Assembly (NCBI RefSeq): GCF_004799325.1
Contig: NZ_SSMD01000003.1
Span: forward strand, 1 to 64,000
DNA from: Thalassobius vesicularis
Lineage (GTDB): Bacteria; Pseudomonadota; Alphaproteobacteria; Rhodobacterales; Rhodobacteraceae
Direction of reading: 5' to 3'
Length of the DNA stretch: 64,000 nucleotides
The notes below the pieces were generated by a model. The model saw only the letters and a program-made list of their open reading frames with translations, searched no databases and had not been told where the DNA came from. A program made the translations under genes and the position numbers. This document shows positions 23,401 through 32,600 of this stretch, piece by piece (position 1 is the stretch's first letter; each line of letters opens with the position of its first letter).

Positions 23401-24579
23401 ATGACCATGACCGAGCAAAAGGCTCGGACCGGAGAAGGTGTGTCTCCGGTTCATGAAGTGAGCTCCGCGATTGCGGGTTTCATGAGCGAGTTCAAAGGCT
23501 TTCGGGCCAACATTGATGCAAAACTTCAACAGCAGGAAGAGCGACTGACCATGCTTGATCGTAAATCGTACACCCCGGCGCGTCCGGTTCTGGCAACCTC
23601 GGCCGAGATCGAGGCCCCTCACCAGAAGGCGTTCGACGCCTATGTCCGCCACGGCGACGACGACGCGCTGCGCGGCCTGGAGCTGGAAGGCAAGGCCATG
23701 TCGACCGCCGTCAATTCCGATGGTGGTTACCTGGTCGATCCGCGCACCTCGGAAACCATCCGTTCGGTGCTGAAATCCAGCGCTTCGATCCGTCAGATCG
23801 CCAATGTGGTGAATGTCGAGGCGACGTCCTACGACGTGCTGGTGGACCACACCGATGTCGGCCACGGCTGGGCGAATGAAACCTCGGTTGCGGAAACCGG
23901 CACCCCGTCGATCGACCGCATCACCATCCCGCTGCACGAGTTGTCGGCGCTGCCCAAGGCCAGCCAACGTCTGCTGGATGACAGCGCGTTCGACGTCGAG
24001 GGCTGGCTGGCGGGCCGTATCGCGGACAAGTTCGCGCGTGCCGAAGCCTCGGCCTTTGTCGGCGGGGATGGCGTGGACAAGCCCAAGGGCTTTCTGACCC
24101 ATACGGCGGTGGACAATGACGTCTGGGCCTGGGGCAATCTGGGCTATGTGCCCACCGGCACCGATGGCGATTTCGGCTCGGCCGATGCGATTGTCGATCT
24201 GGTCTATGCGCTGGGCGCGACGTACCGCGCGAATGGCACTTTCGTGATGAACTCGAAAACCGCGGGCGCCGTGCGCAAGCTGAAGGATGCGGATGGCCGT
24301 TTCCTGTGGTCGGACGGTCTGGCCGCTGGCGAACCCGCGCGCCTGATGGGCTATCCGGTACTGATCGCCGAGGACATGCCGGACATTGCCTCGGGCGCCG
24401 ATGCGATCGCGTTCGGTGACTTCGCTGCGGGCTACACCGTGGCCGAGCGCCCCGACCTGCGCATCCTGCGCGACCCGTTCAGCGCCAAGCCGCACGTCCT
24501 GTTCTATGCCACCAAGCGCGTGGGCGGGGATGTCAGCGACTTTGCCGCGATCAAGCTGCTGCGTTTCGCCGTCGCGTAA
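23401..24579 (+). CDS. GTA g5, major capsid protein
   Basis: A 392-residue HK97-fold capsid protein. Residues about 1-105 form a charged helical delta domain (SSAIAGFMSEFKGFRANIDAKLQQQEERL) that is removed by g4; the shell domain follows with NSDGGYLVDPRTSETIRSVL and the C-terminal FGDFAAGYTVAERPDLRILRDP. AAAGGAAAATGGG precedes the start. The next gene begins 149 bp downstream, the largest gap inside the cluster, and the gap is filled with RNA-fold potential. Confidence 0.97.
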   Translation: MTMTEQKARTGEGVSPVHEVSSAIAGFMSEFKGFRANIDAKLQQQEERLTMLDRKSYTPARPVLATSAEIEAPHQKAFDAYVRHGDDDALRGLELEGKAMSTAVNSDGGYLVDPRTSETIRSVLKSSASIRQIANVVNVEATSYDVLVDHTDVGHGWANETSVAETGTPSIDRITIPLHELSALPKASQRLLDDSAFDVEGWLAGRIADKFARAEASAFVGGDGVDKPKGFLTHTAVDNDVWAWGNLGYVPTGTDGDFGSADAIVDLVYALGATYRANGTFVMNSKTAGAVRKLKDADGRFLWSDGLAAGEPARLMGYPVLIAEDMPDIASGADAIAFGDFAAGYTVAERPDLRILRDPFSAKPHVLFYATKRVGGDVSDFAAIKLLRFAVA

Positions 24580-24594
24580 GCGTTGGTGAAAGGG

Positions 24595-24691
24595 GGGCGG
24601 GCCTGATGGCCCGTCCCACAGGGGCGCGCGCTGAGGATTTTGGCGTTGTCTAGCTGCTCTCTCCGTCCGAGCAACGCTGGAGGCGCGCGCC
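24595..24691 (+). ncRNA. Structured spacer between g5 and g6 (two nested hairpins)
   Basis: Hairpin A (24595-24617) pairs GGGCGGGCC with GGCCCGTCC around TGAT. Hairpin B has an outer stem GGCGCGCGC / GCGCGCGCC (24623-24631 with 24683-24691) and an inner stem GCGTTG / CAACGC (24643-24648 with 24672-24677). No T run follows. It may protect the 3' end of the capsid message and so raise g5 output relative to downstream genes; this is inference from structure only. Confidence 0.45.
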
Positions 24692-24728
24692 TGACCCGAT
24701 GGACGGGGGCAGAATGCGGAGTTTTTCC

Positions 24729-25331
24729 ATGATGTTAGTCGAAGAGACCCAGGTGCCGCTGGCGGCGCTGCCGGTCGCGGATTTCAAGTCTCACCTGCGG
24801 CTGGGCAGCGGGTTCGCCGAGGACAGCGTGCAGGACGCCATGTTGGAAAGCTTCCTGCGGGCGGCGATGGCGGCGGTCGAGGCGCGCACCGGCAAGGTGC
24901 TGATCGAACGCGAGTTTTCCTGGACCCTGAACGATTGGCGCGATGCCAGCGGGCAGGCCCTGCCGGTGGCCCCGGTCAGCGCGATTGCGCAGGTGGTGCT
25001 GACGGACCGCGCAGGGGATGAAACCGTGGTGGATGCGGCGGCCTATGTGCTGCGCCCCGATCCGCAACGGTCGCGGATTTGCCCGGTGTCGGGGCTGTTG
25101 CCGACGGTGCCGATGGGTGGCTCGGTCCGGGTGCGGTTTCTGGCGGGGTATGGGCCGGACTGGTCCGACCTGCCGCACGATCTGGCGCAGGCGGTGATGA
25201 TGCTGGGCGCGCATTACTACGAGTACCGGCACGAGACCGCGCTTTCGGGGCGCTGCATGCCGTTCGGCGTGACCAGCCTGCTGGAGCGCTATCGCACCGT
25301 GCGGGTCTTTGCCGGGGGGGCGGGGCAATGA
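24729..25331 (+). CDS. GTA g6, head-tail connector (adaptor)
   Basis: A 200-residue protein with the Gp6-like head-tail connector pattern: an N-terminal helical region KSHLRLGSGFAEDSVQDAMLESFLRAAMAAVEARTG and C-terminal helices DLAQAVMMLGAHYYEYRHE. It would form the adaptor ring beneath the portal. The start at 24729 (two adjacent ATGs) has GCGGAG upstream. Its stop overlaps the g7 start as ATGA. Confidence 0.92.
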   Translation: MMLVEETQVPLAALPVADFKSHLRLGSGFAEDSVQDAMLESFLRAAMAAVEARTGKVLIEREFSWTLNDWRDASGQALPVAPVSAIAQVVLTDRAGDETVVDAAAYVLRPDPQRSRICPVSGLLPTVPMGGSVRVRFLAGYGPDWSDLPHDLAQAVMMLGAHYYEYRHETALSGRCMPFGVTSLLERYRTVRVFAGGAGQ

Positions 25332-25666
25332 GTGCGCCGCATCTGAACCGTGCGCTGGCGCTGGAGGAGGCCACGCAGGCCCCCGATGGTGCCGGCGGGT
25401 TCACCCAGGGGTGGTCCGTTCTGGGGCATCTGTGGGCCGAGGTCTCGTTCCGGTCGGGGCGTGAGGCGGATCTGGGGGGGGCGGCGGGTTCGTTGGCGTC
25501 GTACCGGATCACGGTGCGCGGCGCGCCGGTGGGGTCCACGATGCGGCCCCGTCCCGGACAGCGGTTCCGCGAGGGAGAGCGGGTGTTTCGCATCCTCTCG
25601 GTCGGGGAGCGTGACGCGGAGGGGCGGTTTCTGACCTGCATCGCAACAGAGGAGGCCGCGGCATGA
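25328..25666 (+). CDS. GTA g7, head-tail stopper/closure protein
   Basis: A 112-residue protein of the SPP1 gp16-like/Phage_H_T_join family: LNRALALEEATQAPDGAGGFTQGW near the N terminus, then a beta-rich core (YRITVRGAPVGSTMRPRPGQRFREGERVFRILSVGERD). It closes the head channel below g6. It overlaps both neighbours by 4 bp (ATGA), showing a tightly coupled transcript. Confidence 0.9.
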   Translation: MSAPHLNRALALEEATQAPDGAGGFTQGWSVLGHLWAEVSFRSGREADLGGAAGSLASYRITVRGAPVGSTMRPRPGQRFREGERVFRILSVGERDAEGRFLTCIATEEAAA

Positions 25667-26091
25667 GCTATGCAATGGCGGCGGCGCTTCAGGGCGCGGT
25701 GTATCAGTGCCTGCTGGCGGATGCGGTCGTGACAGCATTGGTCGGTGGGGCGGTTTATGACGCGATCCCCTCGGGCGTGGTGCCGGACACCTATGTCAGC
25801 CTGGGGCCGGAGCTGGTGCGTGACCGCTCGGACCAGACCAATGCGGGGGCCGAGCACGAGTTCACCGTAACCGTCTACACCGCGGAGGCGGGGTTCGCGC
25901 AGGCCAAGACGCTGGCGGCGGCGATCTGTGACGCGCTGGTGGATGCCAACCTGACGCTGACGCGCGGCCATCTGGTGGCGCTGAATTTCCACAAGGCGCA
26001 GGCGCTGCGTGATCAGAAGGGCGCGGGCCGCAGGATCGACCTGAAATTCCGCGCCCGCGTCGAAGATAACGGAGTTTTTCCAAAGGAGTGA
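25663..26091 (+). CDS. GTA g8, tail terminator (DUF3168)
   Basis: A 142-residue DUF3168 protein: ALQGAVYQCLLADAVVTALVGGAVYDAIP at the N terminus, YVSLGPELVRDRSDQTNAGAEHEFTVTVYT in the middle. Tail terminator proteins cap the tail tube and join it to the head. Starts in a 4-bp overlap with g7 and is followed 3 bp later by g9. Confidence 0.93.
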   Translation: MSYAMAAALQGAVYQCLLADAVVTALVGGAVYDAIPSGVVPDTYVSLGPELVRDRSDQTNAGAEHEFTVTVYTAEAGFAQAKTLAAAICDALVDANLTLTRGHLVALNFHKAQALRDQKGAGRRIDLKFRARVEDNGVFPKE

Positions 26092-26094
26092 GAC

Positions 26095-26511
26095 ATGGCT
26101 GCTCAGAATGGCAAGGATCTGTTGATCAAGGTGGACCTGACCGGGGACGGTTCGTTCGCCACCATCGCGGGGCTGCGTGCGACGCGCGTCAGCTTCAACG
26201 CCGAAAGCGTGGATGTGACCTCGCTGGAGAGCCAAGGGGGCTGGCGCGAGCTGCTGGGCGGCGCGGGCGTGAAATCGGCGGCAATCTCGGGGTCGGGCGT
26301 GTTCAAGGATGCGAACACCGATGAGCGGGCGCGCCAGATCTTTTTCGACAGCGAAACCCCGGATTTCCAGGTGATCATCCCCGATTTCGGCGTGGTCGAG
26401 GGGGCGTTCCAGATCACCTCGATCGAGTATTCGGGAAGCCATAACGGCGAGGCGACGTATGAGCTGTCGATGGCCTCGGCCGGGGCGCTGACCTTTACGG
26501 CGGACGCGTGA
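26095..26511 (+). CDS. GTA g9, major tail tube protein
   Basis: A 138-residue protein starting MAAQNGKDLLIKVDLTGDGS, with the tail-tube core LRATRVSFNAESVDVTSLESQGGWRELLGGAGVKSAAISGSGVF. It polymerises into the tube around the tape measure. AAAGGAGTGAGAC precedes the ATG. Its stop overlaps the start of g10 (TGATG). Confidence 0.95.
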   Translation: MAAQNGKDLLIKVDLTGDGSFATIAGLRATRVSFNAESVDVTSLESQGGWRELLGGAGVKSAAISGSGVFKDANTDERARQIFFDSETPDFQVIIPDFGVVEGAFQITSIEYSGSHNGEATYELSMASAGALTFTADA

Positions 26512-26843
26512 TGGCAAACCCCTGGGCAGGCGAGGTGGCGCTGGTGATGGATGGCCAGCGCCACATCCTGAAACTGACGCTGGGCGCACTGGCCGAGCTG
26601 GAGGTCGCGTTGCAGGCCGACAGCCTGCTGGCGCTGGTCGAGCGGTTCGAAGGGGGGCGGTTTTCCTCGCGCGATGTGCTGCTGCTGTTGGTGGCGGGGC
26701 TGCGCGGGGGCGGCTGGAAGGGACAGGCGTCTGATCTGGCGCAGGCCGATATCGCGGGCGGCCCGATGGGCGCGGCGCGTGTGGCGGCCGAGTTGCTGGC
26801 GCGGGCTTTCGCCTTGCCGGGGGATGGCGATGGCCAGCTTTGA
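26511..26843 (+). CDS. GTA g10, tail assembly chaperone-like protein
   Basis: A 110-residue protein (MANPWAGEVALVMDGQRHIL...) of the GTA gp10/phage tail assembly chaperone family. It sits between the tube and tape-measure genes, the place of phage G/GT chaperones. The g10.1 frame is open across 26674-26843, and a run GGGGG (26819-26823) lies in the overlap, so a fused product by -2 or +1 frameshifting is conceivable; independent start of g10.1 is the simpler reading. Confidence 0.88.
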   Translation: MANPWAGEVALVMDGQRHILKLTLGALAELEVALQADSLLALVERFEGGRFSSRDVLLLLVAGLRGGGWKGQASDLAQADIAGGPMGAARVAAELLARAFALPGDGDGQL

Positions 26844-27039
26844 CTGGCCCGCCCTGATGCGCGCGGGAATGCGCGGGCTGGGGCTGAAGCCAGACGAGTT
26901 CTGGCGACTGACCCCGGCGGAATTGCAGATCCTGTTGGGCGCGGGCTCGGGCCGGGCGCCTTTGGGGCGGGCACGTCTGGACGAGCTGTTGGCGGCTTAC
27001 CCGGACCAGATAGGAGACGGAGACAATGGCGGAAATTGA
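26830..27039 (+). CDS. GTA g10.1, second tail assembly chaperone
   Basis: A 69-residue protein with FDWPALMRAGMRGLGLKPDEFWRLTPAELQILLG, the typical phage tail chaperone (TAC, formerly DUF2376) pattern. It overlaps g10 by 14 bp and g11 by 14 bp, in different frames. ATG 26830 has GGGGG seven bases upstream; ATG 26824 is an alternative. It probably holds the tape measure protein during tube assembly. Confidence 0.88.
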   Translation: MASFDWPALMRAGMRGLGLKPDEFWRLTPAELQILLGAGSGRAPLGRARLDELLAAYPDQIGDGDNGGN

Positions 27040-27685
27040 CGGGCTGGACGGGTTGCAGGACCAGGTTGACGCTTTGGAGACCTCGCTTGGGTCGGCGACC
27101 AGTATGGCAGCGGGGTTCGAGGCCGAGCTGCGCCGGGTGCAGGCGACGATGGGCGCGACGGCTGTAGATGTCAGCGCGCTGGAAAAGGGGCTGAGCCGCG
27201 GGCTACGCCGCGCCTTTGACGGCGTGGTGCTGGACGGGATGAAGCTGTCGGATGCGCTGCAGACGGTGGCGCAGTCGATGATCAACACGGTGTACTCGGC
27301 GGCGGTGCGCCCGGTGACCGACCATTTCGGCGGTTTGCTGGCGCAGGGCATGGGGAACCTGCTGAGCGGGGTGCTGCCCTTTGCGGATGGCGGCTCGTTC
27401 TCTCAGGGGCGGGTGATGCCGTTTGCCAATGGGGGCGTTGTGTCTGGCCCCACGACCTTTCCGATGCGCGGCGCCACCGGGCTGATGGGAGAGGCTGGCC
27501 CCGAGGCGATCATGCCGCTGGCGCGTGGCGCTGACGGTAAGCTGGGGGTGCGGATGCAGGGGCAAGGCGCCACGACGGTGGTGATGAACATCACCACGCC
27601 CGATGTCGAGGGCTTCCGCCGCTCGCAATCTCAGATCGCCGCGCAGATGGGCCGCGCCCTGGGCCGTGGCCAACGCATTCGCTGA
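27026..27685 (+). CDS. GTA g11, tail tape measure protein
   Basis: A 219-residue protein, short as expected for the short GTA tail. It has a helical N-terminal half (LDGLQDQVDALETSLGSATSMAAGFEAELRRVQ) and a Gly-rich, PFADGGSFSQG / PFANGGVVSGPTTFPM region followed by GLMGEAGPEAIMPL, the signature end of phage tape measure proteins. It sets tail length and may help DNA entry. Confidence 0.93.
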   Translation: MAEIDGLDGLQDQVDALETSLGSATSMAAGFEAELRRVQATMGATAVDVSALEKGLSRGLRRAFDGVVLDGMKLSDALQTVAQSMINTVYSAAVRPVTDHFGGLLAQGMGNLLSGVLPFADGGSFSQGRVMPFANGGVVSGPTTFPMRGATGLMGEAGPEAIMPLARGADGKLGVRMQGQGATTVVMNITTPDVEGFRRSQSQIAAQMGRALGRGQRIR

Positions 27686-27697
27686 TCGGAGGACAAG

Positions 27698-28330
27698 ATG
27701 CAGTTTCACGAGGTACGTTTCCCCGCCAACCTGAGCTTTGGTGCCGTCGGCGGGCCGGAACGCAAGACCGAGATCGTTTCTCTGGTTAACGGTCATGAAG
27801 AGCGCAACACCCCCTGGGCGCATTCGCGTCGGCATTACGATGCCGGGATGGGGATGCGGTCGTTGGATGACGTGGAAACCCTGATCGGGTTCTTCGAGGC
27901 GCGTCAGGGCCAGATGTACGGGTTCCGATGGAAGGACTGGTCGGATTTCAAATCCTGCCTGCCCTCTGGCAAGGTCGCGTTCGACGATCAGGTGATCGCA
28001 GAGGGAGACGGGGAGGCCAAAGCGTTCCAGCTGGTGAAGCTCTATCGCTCGGGCACCCATAGCTACGCGCGACCGATCAAGAAACCTGTGCAAGGCACGG
28101 TGCGGATCGGTGTGGAAGGCGTCGAGATGCAGGAAGGGGTACACTACAGCGTCGATACGGCGACCGGGATCGTGACCTTCGAGATGGCCCCGAACGAGGG
28201 GGACGAGATCACGGCAGGCTTCGAGTTCGACGTGCCGGTGCGGTTTGATACGGATCGCATCCGCTCTTCTGTGGCCAGTTTCCAGGCGGGCGAGGTGCCC
28301 GATGTTCCGGTGATCGAGGTGCGCGCATGA
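27698..28330 (+). CDS. GTA g12, distal tail protein (DUF2460)
   Basis: A 210-residue DUF2460 protein beginning MQFHEVRFPANLSFGAVGGPER. The conserved block RRHYDAGMGMRSLDDVETLIGFFEARQGQMYGFRWKDWSDFKS is present. In the R. capsulatus particle this protein forms the distal tail ring that starts the baseplate. ATCGGAGGACAAG gives a strong ribosome binding site. Overlaps g13 by 4 bp. Confidence 0.94.
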   Translation: MQFHEVRFPANLSFGAVGGPERKTEIVSLVNGHEERNTPWAHSRRHYDAGMGMRSLDDVETLIGFFEARQGQMYGFRWKDWSDFKSCLPSGKVAFDDQVIAEGDGEAKAFQLVKLYRSGTHSYARPIKKPVQGTVRIGVEGVEMQEGVHYSVDTATGIVTFEMAPNEGDEITAGFEFDVPVRFDTDRIRSSVASFQAGEVPDVPVIEVRA

Positions 28331-29205
28331 GCATGAGCGATGATATGCGCGCGCACCTGTCCGGTGGCATCACGACGCTGTGCCGCTGCTGGGCGCTGAC
28401 GCGCAAGGACGGGGTGCAGCTGGGCTTTACCGATCACGACGGCGATCTGTCGTTCGAGGGCATCGTGTTTCGCGCCGATACCGGCCTGACTGCGCTTGCA
28501 TTACAGCAGGGCACCGGCCTGTCGGTGGACAACACCGAGGCAATGGGCGCGCTGTCCGATGCCTCGATCAGCGAGGCAGATATCGCGGTCGGACGCTATG
28601 ACGGGGCCGAGGTGCGCTGCTGGCTGGTCAACTGGGCGATTGTGGCGATGCGCGTGCTGCAATTTCGCGGCACCATCGGCGAGCTGCGCCGCTCTGGCGG
28701 GGCGTTCGAGGCTGAGCTGCTGGGGCTGACGGACTTGCTGAACCGTCCGCAAGGGCGGGTGTTCCAGAAACCGTGCTCGGCGGTGCTGGGGGATGGGTCC
28801 TGTCGTATGGATCTGGACGCGCCGGGTTACCGGACCGAGGCCGTGGTGACGCGGGTGGACGGTACTCGGATCGGGCTGGACGGCGTGGCGGGTTTTGACT
28901 CCGGATGGTTTCAGCGCGGGGTGCTGGAGGCGCTGGGCGGTGCGGCCGCTGGGCTGCGCGGGGTGATCAAGGCGGACGTTGTGGGTGTGGATGGGCGCGA
29001 GATTACACTCTGGTCCGGGCTTGGGGCCGATCTGGCGCTGGGCGATACGGTGCGCCTGACGGCCGGCTGCGACAAGCGGATGGAGACGTGCCGTTTCAAG
29101 TTCGACAACCTGCTCAACTTCCAGGGCTTCCCGGACATTCCCGGCAACGACTGGACGGTCGCTGTTCCGGCCTCCGCCACCGCGACGGGGGGTAGCCGCA
29201 GATGA
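28327..29205 (+). CDS. GTA g13, tail hub protein (DUF2163, phage BR0599 family)
   Basis: A 292-residue protein. N-terminal DUF2163 (THLSGGITTLCRCWALTRKDG-like start, GFTDHDGDLSFEGIVFRADTG) and a C-terminal domain with Cys residues in CDKRMETCRFKFDNLLNFQGFPDIPG. R. capsulatus g13 has a four-Cys site that binds an iron-sulfur cluster in the hub; here Cys residues near PCSAVLGDGSCRMDL and the C-terminal pair fit that set. Overlaps g12 and g14 by 4 bp. Confidence 0.93.
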   Translation: MSMSDDMRAHLSGGITTLCRCWALTRKDGVQLGFTDHDGDLSFEGIVFRADTGLTALALQQGTGLSVDNTEAMGALSDASISEADIAVGRYDGAEVRCWLVNWAIVAMRVLQFRGTIGELRRSGGAFEAELLGLTDLLNRPQGRVFQKPCSAVLGDGSCRMDLDAPGYRTEAVVTRVDGTRIGLDGVAGFDSGWFQRGVLEALGGAAAGLRGVIKADVVGVDGREITLWSGLGADLALGDTVRLTAGCDKRMETCRFKFDNLLNFQGFPDIPGNDWTVAVPASATATGGSRR

Positions 29206-29636
29206 GCCGCATCGTACTTGCAGCGCGGAGCTGGATCGGCACGCCCTACCGCCACCAATGCAGCGTCAAGGGCGCGGGCACCGATTGCCTGGGCCTGCTG
29301 CGCGGGATCTGGCGCGAGGTGGTCGGGCCCGAACCGGAAACGGTTCCCAACTATTCCCGCGATTGGTCCGAACCGCAGGGCGAAGAGGCGCTTTGGGCCG
29401 CAGCCCTGCGCCATCTGAACCCCAAGCCGCTGAGCGACGAGGCCCCCGGCGATGTGCTGTTATTCCGCATGCGTGACCGGGGCGTCGCCAAGCATCTGGG
29501 CATCGCTGGCCAGACCGGCGACCGCCCGACATTTATCCACGCGTATTCCGGCCACGCTGTCGTGGAAAGCCCGCTGAGCCAGCCTTGGCACCGGCGCATC
29601 GTGGCCCGGTTCGCATTCCCGGAAGGAGAGATTTGA
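29202..29636 (+). CDS. GTA g14, NlpC/P60-type cell wall peptidase
   Basis: A 144-residue cysteine peptidase. C29 in GAGTDCLGLL is the nucleophile and the His in VAKHLGIAG (about residue 97) its partner; IHAY follows. It should cut peptide cross-links so the tail can pass the recipient's peptidoglycan. It begins in a 4-bp overlap with g13 and its TGA overlaps the ATG of g15. Confidence 0.94.
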   Translation: MSRIVLAARSWIGTPYRHQCSVKGAGTDCLGLLRGIWREVVGPEPETVPNYSRDWSEPQGEEALWAAALRHLNPKPLSDEAPGDVLLFRMRDRGVAKHLGIAGQTGDRPTFIHAYSGHAVVESPLSQPWHRRIVARFAFPEGEI

Positions 29637-32600
29637 TGGCGACGATTTTGCTATCCGCCGCAGGTGCGGCGATTGGGGGCTCTGTTGGCGGCACCGTCAT
29701 GGGGCTGTCGATGGCGGCGATGGGCCGGTTCGCCGGCGCCACCGTTGGGCGGGTGATCGACCAAAGGTTGTTAGGCGCGGGCTCGGACGTGGTTGAGACC
29801 GGGCGGGTGGATCGCTTTCGCCTGAGCAGTTCCGGCGAGGGCGACGCGATTTCCCGTGTCTTTGGGCGGATGCGCGTGGGTGGTCAGGTGATCTGGGCCA
29901 CCCATTTCGCCGAGCATGTCTCGACCTCGGGCGGCGGCAAGGGGGGTGCCCCCGCGCCGTCGACGCGCGAATTCCGCTATACCGTCAGCCTGGCGATTGC
30001 TCTGTGCGAAGGGCAGATCGAAGGTGTTGGCCGGATCTGGGCTGATGGCTCCGAGATTTCTCCGGCCGATCTGACCATGCGCGTCTATCCCGGCGACGAC
30101 CAGCAACTGCCCGACCCGAAGATGGAGGCGATCGAGGGCGCCGGCGCCGTTCCCGCGTATCGCGGCACCGCCTACGTGGTGTTCGAAGATCTGGACCTGT
30201 CGCAATTCGGCAACCGTGTGCCGCAGTTCAGTTTCGAGGTGTTGCGTGCCGATCGTGTCTTTGTGGACACCGATCAGGCCGAACCCGCCCGCGCTGTTCA
30301 GGGCGTGGCGCTGATCCCCGGCACGGGGGAATACGCGCTGGCCACGCAGCCTGCCGTCGTCGAATATGCGATGGGCTCCAGCAAGACGGTCAACGCGAAT
30401 TCGCCCTCGGGCAAGACGGATTTTCTGACCTCTATGGACCAGATGGAGCAAGAGCTGCCAGCCTGCGAGGCGGTCTCGTTGGTGGTCAGCTGGTTTGGCG
30501 ACGATCTGCGCTGCGGGTCGTGCCAGATCCGCCCGATGGTCGAGCAGTCCGAATTCGACGCCGCCGCCATGCCGTGGCAGGTGTCGGGCCTGACACGCGC
30601 GACCGTCGAAGTGGTGCCGCAGCTGGATGATCGCGCAGTCTATGGCGGCACGCCCACTGATCAATCGGTCATCCAGGCCGTGGCCGAGCTTGCCGCGCGG
30701 GGCAAGCGGGTGATGTTCTACCCGTTCATCCTGATGGACCAGCTAGAGGGCAACGCCTTGCCCGATCCCTACGGCGCAGATGAACAGGCCGCATTGCCCT
30801 GGCGCGGACGGATCACCGCCGAGGTCGCGCCGGGTCTGGACGGCTCGCCCGATGGGACGTCAGCGGCGGATGCTCAGGTGGCGGCGTTCTTCGGCACGGC
30901 CTCGGCCAGCGATTTCACGGTTGCCGAGGGCGCGGTCAGCTATTCAGGCCCCGACGAGTGGTCCTATCGCCGCTTTATCCTGCACAACGCGGCGCTGTGC
31001 GCTGCTGCGGGTGGCGTTTCGGCGTTCTGCATCGGTTCGGAAATGCGCGGGCTGACGCAACTGCGCGGGGTCGCCGGGTTTCCGGCGGTTCAGGCCCTGC
31101 GCGGTCTTGCGGCCGAGGTGCGTCAGCTGCTGGGGGCGGGGGTCAAGCTGGGCTATGCCGCCGACTGGTCTGAATATTTCGGCTATCACCCGCAGGATGG
31201 TTCGGGCGACGTGTATTTCCACCTCGATCCGCTTTGGGCGGACGAGCAGATCGATTTCATCGGTATCGACAATTACATGCCGCTGACCGATTGGCGCGAC
31301 GGGGATGACCACCTGGATGCGGGCTGGGGCACGATCTACGATCTGGACTACCTGCGCGCAGGGGTCGAGGGCGGTGAGGGGTACGACTGGTACTATCACT
31401 CGGCCCAGGCCGAGGCGGCGCAAATCCGCACGCCGATCACGGATGCGCAAGAGCCGTGGATCTGGCGCTACAAGGACATTCGCAACTGGTGGCAGAACGA
31501 TCACCACGAGCGGATTTCTGGTGTCCGTCAGGAAGCGCCGACCGATTGGGTGCCGCAGTCGAAACCCGTCTGGTTCACCGAGCTGGGATGTGCAGCCATC
31601 GACAAGGGCAGCAACCAGCCGAACAGGTTCTTGGACCCGAAATCCTCGGAATCCGGCCTGCCGCGCCATTCGTCGGGCCGGCGGGATGAGTACATGCAGA
31701 TGCAATATCTGCGCGCGGTGTTGGGCTATTGGGGCGATCCGGCGAACAACCCGGTTTCTGTCGAGTATCAGGGCCCCATGCTGGACATGGCCAACGCCTA
31801 TGTCTGGGCGTGGGATGCCCGGCCGTACCCGCATTTCCCCGCCAACACCGCACTCTGGAGCGACGGTGCGAACTATGCCCGCGGTCATTGGCTGAACGGG
31901 CGCGGGGCGGCGCGCTCGCTGGCCTCGGTCGTGCGCGAGATTTGCGAGGACGCGGATGTCAGCGCCCTCGATACGTCCCGGCTGCATGGGCTTGTGCGCG
32001 GCTACCTGGCCGACAGCACCGACAGCGCGCGGGCCCTTTTGCAGCCGCTGATGCTGTGCCACGGCTTTGATGCAGTCGAACGCGACGGGGTGCTGGTTTT
32101 CCGCAATCGGGATGGCCGGGCTGATGCGGTGCTAGAGCCGCTGACGCTGGCGGTTTCTGGCGACACCCCACACGGGGTCGAGCACGCGCGCACTGCCGAA
32201 AGCGATCTGCACGGCCGGGTTCGTCTGCGCTTCGTCGCGGCGGGCGGAGATTTCGAAGCTGCTGCTGAAGAGGCGGTTCTGCCGGATCAGGCCGATCATT
32301 CCGTCTCGCAGTCGGAAATGCCGATCCTGATGACCCGTTCCGAAGGGCGGCAGGCGGTGGAGCGTTGGCTGAGCGAGGCGCGCATCGGGCGTGACAGCGT
32401 CAAGCTGGCGCTGGCGCCGTCGCAATCCTGGCTGGGCGCTGGGGATGTGGTCGCGCTTGGCAAGGCGCTTTACCGTCTGGACCGCGTTGAAACCGGCGCG
32501 CTGCTGCAAGCCGAAGGTGTGCGGGTCGACGCTGAAACCTATCGCCCGACCGATCTGGACGACGAACCTGCCTCAGTCCCGGGGTTCGCGGCCCCGACCT

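Noticed and set aside
24976-27351. A 791-codon minus-strand frame across GTA g6-g11
   Set aside because: It is antisense to several recognised GTA genes with coupled starts; the translation is Pro/Arg/Ala-rich and matches nothing.
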